Source: Reclinomonas americana ATCC 50394 | Taxonomy: Eukaryota > Jakobida > Jakobea > Jakobida | DNA length: 56,527 nucleotides | Assembly: GCA_048213135.1 (NCBI GenBank) | Contig: AFZH01020179.1 | Coordinates: forward strand, 1-56,527 | Direction: 5' to 3' | In this document: one piece after another, positions 35,196-43,659 of the stretch | Layout: each line of letters opens with the position of its first letter | Position numbering within the stretch: position 1 is the stretch's first letter | The notes under the pieces: generated by a model | Seen by the model: only the letters and a program-made list of their open reading frames with translations | Told to the model about the DNA's origin: nothing | The model's database searches: none | Translations under genes and position numbers: made by a program

Positions 35196-36032
35196 ATGCC
35201 CGTCGGGCCGATATTTACGGACATGGTCGATCCACGACCCGGCGACAGTGGACTGGAATGTCTTGTACTGGTCCTGGGCTTCCACCAGATCTCCGCAGAC
35301 ACCTCTCAGCTCAGACATGCATTAGGGCACGGAGATGCTGCGTCGGCTGCAGATCTCGTGCGCCTCGCCAAGCAGCTCGGAGCGCGATCCAAGCTCACGC
35401 GCCGGGCCGTAACGGCGGCCAGACGACTGCCGTTCCCCTACATCGTCCGCACGACGCAAGGGCGCTTTCTCGTCGTCGCGGCAGCGAAGGACGATGGTTT
35501 TCTCGTGCAAGGGGCCTCGGGGCCGCCTCTGCGGATGTCGACCGATCAGCTTGGCGAGCTCTGGAGCGGTGAAGTGGTACTGATGACCACCCGCGCAGAA
35601 TTCCAGGGCTCCCTGAAGTTCGACACCGGTTGGTTCGTTCCGGCGCTGATGAAGTATCGCGGACTGCTAGGCGAGGTGCTCTTGGCGTCCTTCGTGCTCC
35701 AGCTCTTCGCCTTGGCGACTCCGATGATCTTCCAGGTGGTCATCGACAAGGTCCTCGTTCACCGCTCTCTCACGACCCTGGACGTCTTGGCGGTCGGCCT
35801 CGTGGTCGTCATCGTGTTCGATACGACGCTCGGCGGCCTCAGAGCATATCTCTTCACGCACACGACGAGCCGCGTGGACGTCGAGCTGGGCGCCCGCCTC
35901 TATAGACACCTCCTCAATCTCCCTCTGGCCTATTTCGAAGCGCGACGTGTCGGCGACTCCGTCGCGCGGGTTCGCGAACTCGACACTGTCCCCCGTCAGC
36001 ACCGATGGCACAGATTTGAGGTTGTGAACTAA
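35196..36032 (+). pseudogene. T1SS-type ABC exporter (C39-like domain), truncated by the IS
   Basis: The 5' part of an HlyB/LapB-like type I secretion ABC transporter. The first roughly 130 residues are a C39 peptidase-like domain (DSGLECLVLVLGFHQISADT); the position of the catalytic Cys in true C39 peptidases (DCG) is Ser, so it is the non-cleaving CLD type. A transmembrane domain follows (LLGEVLLASFVLQLFALATP, IFQVVIDKVLVHRSLTTLDV). The native sequence stops at 35986, about residue 264, where the IS begins; the remaining codons are IS-encoded. The rest of the membrane domain and the whole ATP-binding domain are missing. ATG 35196 has AAGGAG upstream. It was likely an exporter of the island or of a neighbouring operon. 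Confidence 0.85.
35987..36015 (+). repeat. IS left terminal inverted repeat
   Basis: TGTCCCCCGTCAGCACCGAT and nine more bases; about 21 of 29 positions match the right end read from outside in. Confidence 0.75.
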
Positions 36033-36071
36033 GGAGGATCTGGGCTTCGTCGCAGTGACGAAGGAACGAAG

Positions 36072-36458
36072 ATGAAGCCCAGATCCTCCAACGTGAAATT
36101 GCCGGCGAAGGCCCCTGCGGAGCAGGTGGTGAAGGACATTCGGCGACAGACGCGGCGCCACTTCTCGGCCGAGGACAAGATCCGCATCGTGCTCGAGGGC
36201 CTGCGCGGTGAGGACAGCATCGCCGAGCTGTGCCGCAAGGAAGGGATCGCCCAGAGCCTGTACTACACTTGGTCGAAGGAGTTCATGGAGGCGGGCAAGC
36301 GCCGCCTGGCCGGGGACACCGCCCGGGCCGCGACCACCGGCGAGGTGCAGGACCTGCGCCGCGAAGCCCGCGCCCTGAAGGAATGCGTGGCGGACCTGAC
36401 GCTGGAGAACCGTCTGCTCAAAAAAAGCATGATCGCGGATGGGGGCGACGACGCATGA
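36072..36458 (+). CDS. IS transposase OrfA (HTH_Tnp_1 type)
   Basis: A 128-residue protein with a helix-turn-helix typical of IS3-group OrfA: RRHFSAEDKIRIVLEGLRGE then ELCRKEGIAQSLYYTWSKEF, and a C-terminal coiled region (EVQDLRREARALKECVADLT) that acts as leucine zipper in this family. It would bind the terminal repeats. Its last codon overlaps the OrfB start (ATGA). It looks intact. Confidence 0.88.
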   Translation: MKPRSSNVKLPAKAPAEQVVKDIRRQTRRHFSAEDKIRIVLEGLRGEDSIAELCRKEGIAQSLYYTWSKEFMEAGKRRLAGDTARAATTGEVQDLRREARALKECVADLTLENRLLKKSMIADGGDDA

Positions 36459-37455
36459 GGTACCCCGCATCCGAGAAGCTGGAGATCATCAGGATCGTCG
36501 AGCAGTCGCACCTGCCGGCCAAACGCACGCTGGACCAGCTGGGCATTCCCCGTCGGACCTTCTACCGCTGGTACGACCGCTACCTCGACGGCGGGCCCGA
36601 AGCCTTGGAGGACCGGTCCTCGGCGCCGAGCAGGGTGTGGAACCGCATCGGCGACGACATCCAGGGTCAGATCGTCGAGATGGCGCTGGAGCACAGCGAG
36701 CTGTCCCCGCGCGAACTGGCGGTGCGATTTACCGATGAACGTCAGTACTTTGTCTCCGAGGCCACGGTCTATCGGCTGCTCAAGGCCCACGACCTGATCA
36801 CCAGCCCGGCCTTCGTGGTGATCAAGGCCGCCGACGCCTTCCACACCAAGACCACGCGGCCGAACCAGATGTGGCAGACCGAAACGAAGTTCGGCGAAGC
36901 CACTTTACCTACTTCAAGATCATCGGGTGGGGCTGGATGTATCTGTCGACCGTGCTCGACGACTTCTCGCGCTACATCATCGCCTGGAAGCTGTGCGCCA
37001 ACATGCGCGCACAGGACGTCACCGACACGCTGGACCTGGCCCTGGCGGCTTCCGGCTGTGACAGCGCCAAGGTGCTGCACAAGCCCCGGCTGCTCAGCGA
37101 CAACGGCCCCAGCTACATCGCCGATGAGCTGGCCCAATACATCGAGGCCAACAAGATGAGCCATGTGCGCGGCGCCCCGATGCATCCCCAGACCCAGGGC
37201 AAGATCGAGCGCTGGCATCAGACCTTGAAGAACCGCATCCTGCTGGAAAACTACTTCCTGCCCGGCGACCTGGAGGCCCAGATCCAGGCCTTCGTCGAGC
37301 ACTACAACCACCAGCGCTATCACGAGAGCCTGGCCAACGTGACCCCGGCCGACGCCTACTTCGGCAGGGCCGCTGCCATCATCAAACGGCGGGAACGGCT
37401 CAAGCGGCAGACCCTCGAATATCGGCGCTTGCTGCACCGCAAGCTCGCCGCCTAA
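36455..37455 (+). pseudogene. IS transposase OrfB (DDE integrase), frameshifted at the first catalytic Asp
   Basis: The N-terminal part (MRYPASEKLEIIRIVEQSHL onward, with LGIPRRTFYRWYDRYLDGGP) is read in one frame up to about 36890. The integrase core resumes in another frame from about 36905 (TYFKIIGWGWMYLSTVLDDF) and keeps the second Asp in LLSDNGPSYIADEL and the Glu in QTQGKIERWHQTLK. Between them about 20 extra bases follow CAGACCGA; 20 is not a multiple of three, and the codon for the first catalytic Asp of the family (usual QTDFTYFK-like context) is lost in both frames. The transposase should be inactive. Confidence 0.82.
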
Positions 37456-37500
37456 CATCAACCCCCAGACGAGGCCCGCTCTCCGCTAATTTACGCCCCC

Positions 37501-37529
37501 ATCTGCGCCGAATGTCCTGACGACGGACA
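37501..37529 (-). repeat. IS right terminal inverted repeat
   Basis: Read on the minus strand it begins TGTCCGTCGTCAGGACATTC. The same end is found at 78 in inverted orientation, which fixes the boundary. Confidence 0.78.
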
Positions 37530-38069
37530 GCGCAAGGTCGCCAGCAGATGCGGTGAGAGCAGCGCGTCACGGTCGCGCCGACCCTTGCCCTGTTCGACCC
37601 GAATGCGCATGCGCTGGCTGTCGATGTCGCCGACCTTCAGGCCCACGACCTCGGCGGCCCGCAGGCCCGCGCCATAGGCCACACTGAGCGCGGTGCGCCA
37701 CTTGAGCCCCGGCGCCGCCTGCAACAGCCGCGCGACCTCGTCCGGCGTCAGCACGACCGGCAATCTCTGCGGCTGGCGGGCGATCGGGATGTAGTCCAAG
37801 GCCTCTGGCCGCTTGAGCGTCACGCGGAAGAAGAACCGCAGCGCCACCATCGCGCCGTTGATGCTGGCTGGGGCCAGGCCGCTTTGCGTCAGGTGCAGCT
37901 GGTAGCGCCGCACATCCTCGAACGTCAGCTCGCCCGGGGTCCTGCCGCAGTAGCGACTGCAGGATCGAACCGCTCGGATGTAGGTCTCTTGGGTCCGCGG
38001 ATCGAAGTTGCGGAGGGTCATGTCTTCGACCATCCTGCGACGCAACGGGTGGATCGCTTCTTCGGGCAT
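37530..38069 (-). pseudogene. Tyrosine recombinase/integrase, C-terminus cut by the IS
   Basis: The N-terminal 180 residues of a phage-integrase-type tyrosine recombinase such as those associated with IS91-like elements. The SAM-like core-binding domain (MVEDMTLRNFDPRTQETYIR, GELTFEDVRRYQLHL) and the start of the catalytic domain (LTPDEVARLLQAAPGLKWRT, YGAGLRAAEVVGLKVGDID with the first catalytic Arg, RVEQGKGRRDRDALL with the Lys) are present. The HxxR and Tyr nucleophile parts are missing: the reading runs into the IS and stops at 37491. A GGAG site precedes the ATG at 38069. It cannot recombine DNA as it stands. Confidence 0.85.
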
Positions 38070-38393
38070 CACTCGTCTCCTGTCTTGAGGAGGACGTGGC
38101 CGACCCACGCTCCTCTTCAGACAGGAGGATCCCGATGTTCCCCAGCACCGAACAAATGCCCCTCCCGCGCGAGCGGGTTAGTACATTGGCGCCTATCGGT
38201 CCGATGCGTGGCCGCATTAGCCGGCCGGCCGCCCGGTCAACCACAACCGCTATCGCCGCCCGGTCGCCCCATTCAGCTTATCAGCCGGCGGACACACGCA
38301 ATTCCGCCTTTGCGAGAGCGCCGTCGCCCTTTATCGGCATACTTGTCTCGCTCGTCTTGATTGGTCATGATCCCTTCCGGGGGTAGGGCGAGA
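38070..38393. other. Intergenic region, no confident gene
   Basis: 324 bp between the truncated recombinase and the FAD-binding gene. Short frames exist but none has a recognisable product or good start. It should carry the promoter of the following plus-strand operon. Confidence 0.5.
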
Positions 38394-39881
38394 ATGTCGA
38401 AAGAAATCGTTGATGCCGCGCGCGTGAGCGGCGATTTGACCAACATCTTTTGTCTGGGGCCGTTCGCGAAGCGCGTGAGCTTCAGCGCCCAGCAGACGAG
38501 AGCGCTAAACCTAGTCTGGGCCCTCAACGAACAGAACGAGTTCAGTTCTGGCAACAGCGTGGCGGTCATTGGCGCGGGGGTCGCCGGAGTCACGGCCGCG
38601 GCGGCCTTCATCGCCTATGGATGCAAGGTCGATCTTTTCGAGGCTGCGCGGCGATCGATGCATCGGCAAAGGAAGACCGACCACCGGATGGTCCATCCGA
38701 CCATCAATCTCTGGCCCTTCCAGGAACCGTCCCTGACCGCCGATGGTCCCTTCCTGGAATGGCACGCGGCCAAGTGCGACGAGATTATCACCAACCTGTC
38801 GGACCAGTACGACCGATTGAAGGGCGACAACCGGCTGCTTGAGGACACCACGGTCACGGACATCTATCCGGTGGCCACCAAACTGCTCGCCTTGAACACT
38901 TCCAACGACGCCCAGGGCGAACAGACCTACGATCTGGTGCTGCTGGCGGTGGGGTTTGGCCACGAATATCCCGGCGAGGATTTCGAACACACGGACTACT
39001 GGCTGCCGGATGGCCTGGACCAGATCCGAAACGAGCCGAAGCGCGCCAAGACCGACGTCATCATCAGCGGCTGCGGCGACGGCGGCCTGATCGACGCCTT
39101 GCGGGTGGTGCACAGCAAGTTCGATCGCGGTCGTCTAGTCTTCTCGACCGCCTCGGCGCTGGTTGGCACCGAAATCGAGGAGAGCATCCGAAGAGGCGAG
39201 CGGGCCGCGCGGATCGCTAATGACGCGTCTGGCCTGGCCGCAGTCTATGAGGCGGCGGCTGAGGCGCTGGTGACCAAGCCCGAATATGCGACGTTGGATC
39301 AAAAGCTTCGCGCCTCCTTGATCCGACCGCCAGTCTTTCTGGTCGATAAATTCCTGAGCGCGCCATACTCGTTGTGGTCTGCGCCGATCCATAAACTGAT
39401 GATCGCTCACGCCCGGCGCTGTGGCTTCATCATTTTCTACAAGAGCGATGTGTCACGCCAAACAGACACGGATCGTATCAGGGCTGGTGACCGGTCGTTC
39501 GCCGCTGAGCCCGCCTCCAAGGTGGTGATCCGGCACGGCGCCAAGCCGAAGTTCGAACGCCTGATCGGGGATGCGGCGATCGCCGAGCTTGAGACGCGAA
39601 TGAAGGTGTTCGCCGATTTCCATGCCGATCGAAAGTGGCCCGACGACTACCCGCTTCCGCCAGGCGTGGCCCGTTATGAGATCGGGACGCCGGCCTTCAT
39701 GGAAAGCAAGCGAAAGCTGGCCAAGCGGGCGCTCAACGCGATCTCTCCCGACGCGGACCTGTCTCCTCGCGGCGCGGGCTTCGTCGTTCAGTGGGAAGAC
39801 GAAATTCCGCCCGACGCGCCCAAGGCTCTGTTCCGGGTAAAGGTCGAAAATGAACTCGTGCCGCCGGCGTTTGGCCTATGA
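38394..39881 (+). CDS. FAD/NAD(P)-binding oxidoreductase-like protein
   Basis: A 495-residue protein with a Rossmann dinucleotide-binding motif at about residues 55-75 (VAVIGAGVAGVTAAAAFIAY followed by an acidic strand end VDLFEA), an LVLLAVGFGHEYPG segment like the second GD/ATG motif of FAD proteins and another glycine-rich stretch DVIISGCGDGGLIDALR. Substrate unknown. The ATG at 38394 follows GGGTAGGGCGAGA. It forms an operon with a dead trypsin-like gene (ATGA overlap) and a PIN-like gene; such oxidoreductases have been noted in prokaryotic conflict systems, where they may act as sensors or effectors. That role here is inference. Confidence 0.78.
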   Translation: MSKEIVDAARVSGDLTNIFCLGPFAKRVSFSAQQTRALNLVWALNEQNEFSSGNSVAVIGAGVAGVTAAAAFIAYGCKVDLFEAARRSMHRQRKTDHRMVHPTINLWPFQEPSLTADGPFLEWHAAKCDEIITNLSDQYDRLKGDNRLLEDTTVTDIYPVATKLLALNTSNDAQGEQTYDLVLLAVGFGHEYPGEDFEHTDYWLPDGLDQIRNEPKRAKTDVIISGCGDGGLIDALRVVHSKFDRGRLVFSTASALVGTEIEESIRRGERAARIANDASGLAAVYEAAAEALVTKPEYATLDQKLRASLIRPPVFLVDKFLSAPYSLWSAPIHKLMIAHARRCGFIIFYKSDVSRQTDTDRIRAGDRSFAAEPASKVVIRHGAKPKFERLIGDAAIAELETRMKVFADFHADRKWPDDYPLPPGVARYEIGTPAFMESKRKLAKRALNAISPDADLSPRGAGFVVQWEDEIPPDAPKALFRVKVENELVPPAFGL

Positions 39882-40696
39882 AGCGACGGGTCTCTCTCCA
39901 GATTGGCCAGGCGCTGCGAACCCGCTCGGGCGTGGGCCAATGTCGCGTGGGCGCTGTGGTGCTCGACAAGGATGGCCGAGCCCTGGCCTTGACCGCGCGA
40001 CATCCGCTCTGGGCCGATCCTGAAGCGACGGTGTTGGACGCAGCGTCCGGTCAGGCGATTGGCGCGCGCCTTGAGCTGTCGCCGGCGGCGCTGACGGACG
40101 CAGCGTCGCCGCCATTCCATACGACGATCGGCGCGGTGCTGCTCGACGGCGACATCGACTATACCGAGGCACTGACGACACCGGCCGCCGGTGCCTACGC
40201 CACGGTTGAGGACCTGCGAGACAAGACCATTGTCAGCGTCGGTGCGGGTGATGCGGCCAGCGGCGTCGTCGTGGGCGTTGGAAGCGTCCGTTTCCTGGAT
40301 CCCTTCAGCGACAATCGCGTGAGGATGTCGGACGCAATCGAAATTCGCGTCGACTGCGGCGATCCGTTCCAGCGCGGCGAGGCCGGGTTGCTCTTCGTCG
40401 ACCAACTCGGCGCCGCCGTGGGCCTGCTCATCTCATCGGGCAAGCCAGGCCACGGCTACTTGGCGCCCTTGGCCAAGTTGCTGACGATCAACGGCCTGAA
40501 GTTCGCTGGCGACAGCGCCTTGCCCCTGTCCCTGGATAACGGTGGCGCCGACTTCGTTCTTTTGCTCGAAGCCCAGTTAGATCGGCTAGGCGAGACGAGC
40601 GCCGTCATGCGGCGAGCGCTCGAAGCCGAACCCAGCATGCACAGGGATCCGAGCGGTCAGCGGGTTCCGGAAAAACTCATGGCCCTTCTGGACTGA
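39878..40696 (+). CDS. Trypsin-like protein with catalytic Ser replaced
   Basis: A 272-residue protein with a chymotrypsin-fold pattern: an entry strand with LALTARHPLW (His position of the TAxH motif), a GDIDYTEAL segment (Asp position) and VDCGDPFQRGEAGLLFVD at the place of GDSGGP. In that last motif Glu-Ala replaces Asp-Ser, so the nucleophile is missing and the protein is probably a pseudo-protease that binds peptides or signals. No signal peptide is present, so it is cytoplasmic, which suits a sensor role with the flanking FAD-binding and PIN-like proteins. The C-terminal 60 residues are helical. Confidence 0.65.
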   Translation: MKRRVSLQIGQALRTRSGVGQCRVGAVVLDKDGRALALTARHPLWADPEATVLDAASGQAIGARLELSPAALTDAASPPFHTTIGAVLLDGDIDYTEALTTPAAGAYATVEDLRDKTIVSVGAGDAASGVVVGVGSVRFLDPFSDNRVRMSDAIEIRVDCGDPFQRGEAGLLFVDQLGAAVGLLISSGKPGHGYLAPLAKLLTINGLKFAGDSALPLSLDNGGADFVLLLEAQLDRLGETSAVMRRALEAEPSMHRDPSGQRVPEKLMALLD

Positions 40697-40700
40697 CGCG

Positions 40701-43250
40701 ATGACCCTGGAGCCAGACGAGCAGGAGCGCGTAGCGCGAAAGATCTTGAGCTTGGTTGATCTGAGCCGGGATCTTGAACGGAATTTCGACGACAGCAGCT
40801 TTGCTAAGAACGGCGGCGAAATCATCTATGTCGTCGATGAAAACATCTTCGAGATGTTCCTCCGTCCCCATCGCCATCACGAGGCGGTCGAGACCTTCTA
40901 CGGTGAGGTCTGGGGTTCGGGGGGGAGCGCGGATCCAAGTTGGCGCCGGTTCGAGACGCAGGCTGCGATGATCGCCGCGGAGTTCCTGCTCTCCGGCGCC
41001 CTCCCTGGCGCCCGTGATGGAGTGGTCTACGTAACCGAACCGCATCGGTGGGAGCTCGCCGACCGGCTGGAAGTCGTGACCGGCGAGTTGCGGGGGCAGA
41101 TCGAGCAAGATCGCAGCCGCGTCGCCGAGGAGCTGCGCCGCAAGTTGGCGGTGTTCAGCCCAGGCGAGGTGGACAAGGAGACGCGATCAAGCCTGGCCGA
41201 TGCAACCCTGGCCGGCGACATGGCTAAGCTAGCGGCGGCGCAAACCCCACCGGCATTGCTGGAGCAGATGCGCTTGGCGCGCGGGGCTGCGGCCGTGCTG
41301 GCGGCCTCGGAACTTACCGAGCCGCTGGATCAGCTCCGAAGGCTCGTCTCCCAACCGCTGCGACGCCAGGTTCACTCCCTGCAGGTCGAGTTTCGCCCCA
41401 GCGAGCGCGACGTCAAGGCGATCGAGGAGGAGGCGGCCGGTTGGTTTGCCCTGCTGGTCGAGGAACTCAAGCAGGTCGGTCACCAGTCCCGGCAGCGCGC
41501 CAAGCGCGAGGAGGCGGGCCGGTCGCTTTGGAACGATGCGCGGTCGATCGCCTATCTGCGGTGGGTCTCAAGGCGACTGAGCGCCAATCAGCGCCTGGTG
41601 TTCGTCACCGGTGACCCGGTTCTTTTCGACGCCTATCGACGCTGGCATTCCAACCCGGAGGCAAAGCCTGGGTCATCGACCAAGCCCTCGCCGTCCAACG
41701 AGCCGTTCTTCATGAGGCGAGCGGTTCAGTTCAGTCCGATCTTCAATCCCAACGATATCGGCGGCGATCTCAGCCGCGGCCTCGACGGCGCCAGCGAGCG
41801 CGCCGTCCTGTTCTCGCTGATCCAGCAGGCGGTCGAAGCGACGCTGGTGTCGTTCAGTCTTGTCCAGGCTCAAGCCGTAGCCAACGCGTCCGACGGCGTG
41901 TTCAGCCGTCATAGAGAGCGGTTGGCGCTCAAGCTCGTCGAGCATGTGAGGGTGTTGAGCGATCCGGAGCTGTCGACCTTGCGCCAGCTCATTCAAAGCG
42001 ACCGCGTCGCCGAGCAGGGTCAGAAGCTCGATGAGATCCGCGACAATTGGCAGGAGTTGCACCGGCTGGCCATAGGCGCGTCCTACGAACTGATCATGCC
42101 GCGAATGAACGAGAAGGAGATCCGCGCCTTGGCGCCGGCGATCAACGCCGCCGCGCACGACAACGGCGCGGCCCTACAGGCTTATGCGGCGGAGATCATC
42201 GACAAGATCGTCAACGAGAGTCTGCACTTCTTTCTGCCCTTGGCTGAAACCATCATCGCCGGCGGCGCAGCTTCGGGCCACCCGCAGCGCTGGCCCAAAC
42301 GGCTCAATCTCGCGCTGCAACTCGACGATGAATCCCTGCGTGGTCAGCTCGGCCCCACCCAGCGCAACCTGCCGCCAGAGATGATCTTCGCGATCGCGGC
42401 CAAGCGCAGCCTCGAGCTGCAGGACGTGAACAATGCGGAACGGTTCTCGAGCCTGGCTGTCCGGGCCGACGACAGCGCCCGCATCCGTGATGGCGGCCTG
42501 CCGGGTTTTGCTTCCGAATTGCGCTACCTGAGCGCTGTCGCGCAAAGGTATCTGATCGCGACGGTGCGCGAGCATCTTGTCGGCAACGCGTCAGGCGAGC
42601 CTGATGCGCTCGCCATTATGCGCAGCATCGATCAGGTCAAGCTGACTTATGGCCGATCAGCTCAGCAAATCCACGCCTGCCTTTCCACCCATTTCTCATG
42701 GAACGACAGGCCGACGGCCGAGGACGCGAAGGGCCACCGCATGCGCTATGTGCGTGCGTTGTCCGAACGCGCGGCCCTAAACCTGTTCATGGCCACAAGC
42801 TTGGGACTTTCCGAGCCGCTGGCCGGGGACCAGATCCAGTCCGACGCACTCGCCTACCTTGACTTAGCACGAGGCGACCTGAAGCTCGCCGTCAACGAAA
42901 TGGACCGTATTGGCGAGGCAGATCCGATGTTGGAGGCTGTCAGCGAACAACTCATCCCCAACATCGCCGCGGCCGAGGTCCTGCGTTGCCTGCTGATCAG
43001 GGGCGAAGACTACCGCTTCGACACCTCCACCCGCGCGCAACAGCGGGCCATAGGGCGCTTCGCCATGGCTCAGAAGACGCCCCACCCACTCCTGGCCGCG
43101 GAACTCGAGGCCTTCTTCTTCCTGGCGGGCTGGCAACCGACAGATTTCAGACCGTGGGGGGAGAATGAGCGAATGAACGCTCAGGTCGCCAAGGTGCGCC
43201 TGCCGCTTGATCGGACATTGCTGAAGCGGATTCGCAGCGAGATCATCTGA
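40701..43250 (+). CDS. Large PIN-like domain protein
   Basis: An 849-residue cytoplasmic protein. The first 310 residues show a PIN-like nuclease pattern: an acidic strand end in IIYVVDENIFEMFLRP, a helix with a later Glu (AAEFLLSGALPGA), and near residues 275-310 NDARSIAYLRWVSRRL followed by LVFVTGDPVLFDAYRRW, matching the DxxxxxxLRW...VTxD core. A long insertion of charged helices (ELRRKLAVFSPGEVDKETRS) interrupts it. The remaining 500 residues are helical, repeat-like and unknown. It starts 4 bp after the pseudo-protease stop. A regulated RNase effector in a conflict system is the best guess; the PIN assignment is by motif spacing only. Confidence 0.6.
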   Translation: MTLEPDEQERVARKILSLVDLSRDLERNFDDSSFAKNGGEIIYVVDENIFEMFLRPHRHHEAVETFYGEVWGSGGSADPSWRRFETQAAMIAAEFLLSGALPGARDGVVYVTEPHRWELADRLEVVTGELRGQIEQDRSRVAEELRRKLAVFSPGEVDKETRSSLADATLAGDMAKLAAAQTPPALLEQMRLARGAAAVLAASELTEPLDQLRRLVSQPLRRQVHSLQVEFRPSERDVKAIEEEAAGWFALLVEELKQVGHQSRQRAKREEAGRSLWNDARSIAYLRWVSRRLSANQRLVFVTGDPVLFDAYRRWHSNPEAKPGSSTKPSPSNEPFFMRRAVQFSPIFNPNDIGGDLSRGLDGASERAVLFSLIQQAVEATLVSFSLVQAQAVANASDGVFSRHRERLALKLVEHVRVLSDPELSTLRQLIQSDRVAEQGQKLDEIRDNWQELHRLAIGASYELIMPRMNEKEIRALAPAINAAAHDNGAALQAYAAEIIDKIVNESLHFFLPLAETIIAGGAASGHPQRWPKRLNLALQLDDESLRGQLGPTQRNLPPEMIFAIAAKRSLELQDVNNAERFSSLAVRADDSARIRDGGLPGFASELRYLSAVAQRYLIATVREHLVGNASGEPDALAIMRSIDQVKLTYGRSAQQIHACLSTHFSWNDRPTAEDAKGHRMRYVRALSERAALNLFMATSLGLSEPLAGDQIQSDALAYLDLARGDLKLAVNEMDRIGEADPMLEAVSEQLIPNIAAAEVLRCLLIRGEDYRFDTSTRAQQRAIGRFAMAQKTPHPLLAAELEAFFFLAGWQPTDFRPWGENERMNAQVAKVRLPLDRTLLKRIRSEII

Positions 43251-43659
43251 AATGAACGCCTCGGATCTTGATCAAGAGCGGTCTTCAACTGCCGCCACCA
43301 AATACAAACGAATGCGTTGACGCTAGACGTTGATGCTCACCATGATTGCCGCGACATGAAGCTGCCCGCAGAAGGATGCCCTCTATGTTTTGGCGCATCG
43401 ACATGGCTTCCGCGCCGGGGTGAGACAGGACGTCAACGACCATGGCAGACGACAAGGGAATCCGCCTCGGACATTACGCTCGCGACCGCAACCTCGAGAA
43501 GGATCCGGTCAAGGCACCCGGGGGCGTCCGGTAAAACGCGCCGACGAATGTCCGCTTGCTGGAGCTGACCCAACGGCAGCTCGTGGCGCGGAGCGGTTTG
43601 GCTTCGAAAGACCTAACGCGGCAGATTGCGTAGCCGGCTCCATGACTTAAGAGAAACGG
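43251..43659. other. Intergenic region between convergent genes
   Basis: 409 bp without a confident gene. An ATG at 43442 opens a 30-codon frame (MADDKGIRLGHYARDRNLEK and ten more, stop at 43534) that reads like the start of a real protein and may be a gene remnant. No terminator with a T-tract was clear. Confidence 0.4.

Larger units (their letters stand above)
35987..37529 (+). mobile_element. IS3-like insertion sequence, 1543 bp, inactive
   Basis: The element is bounded by imperfect terminal inverted repeats, both starting TGTCC. It encodes a HTH-type OrfA and a DDE OrfB overlapping by ATGA. The flanks are CAC on the left and GCG on the right, so there is no 3-bp target duplication; the left flank is a cut ABC exporter gene and the right flank a cut recombinase gene. 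That fits a deletion or recombination between two copies after insertion. The boundary on the right is confirmed by the fragment at 78-238, whose similarity ends at the same base. Confidence 0.85.

Noticed and set aside
75-35986. CAC triplets beside both IS ends (75-77 and 35984-35986) as a target duplication
   Set aside because: The two ends are a right end and a left end in opposite orientation, so the triplets are not in the relation expected for a direct target duplication; likely chance.
38096-38386. 96-codon frame between the recombinase and the FAD-binding gene
   Set aside because: Ser/Thr/Arg/Pro-rich composition and no convincing start; treated as non-coding.
43442-43534. 30-codon ORF starting MADDKGIRLG
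   Set aside because: Reads protein-like but is too short and has no recognisable family; recorded only as a possible remnant in the intergenic entry.
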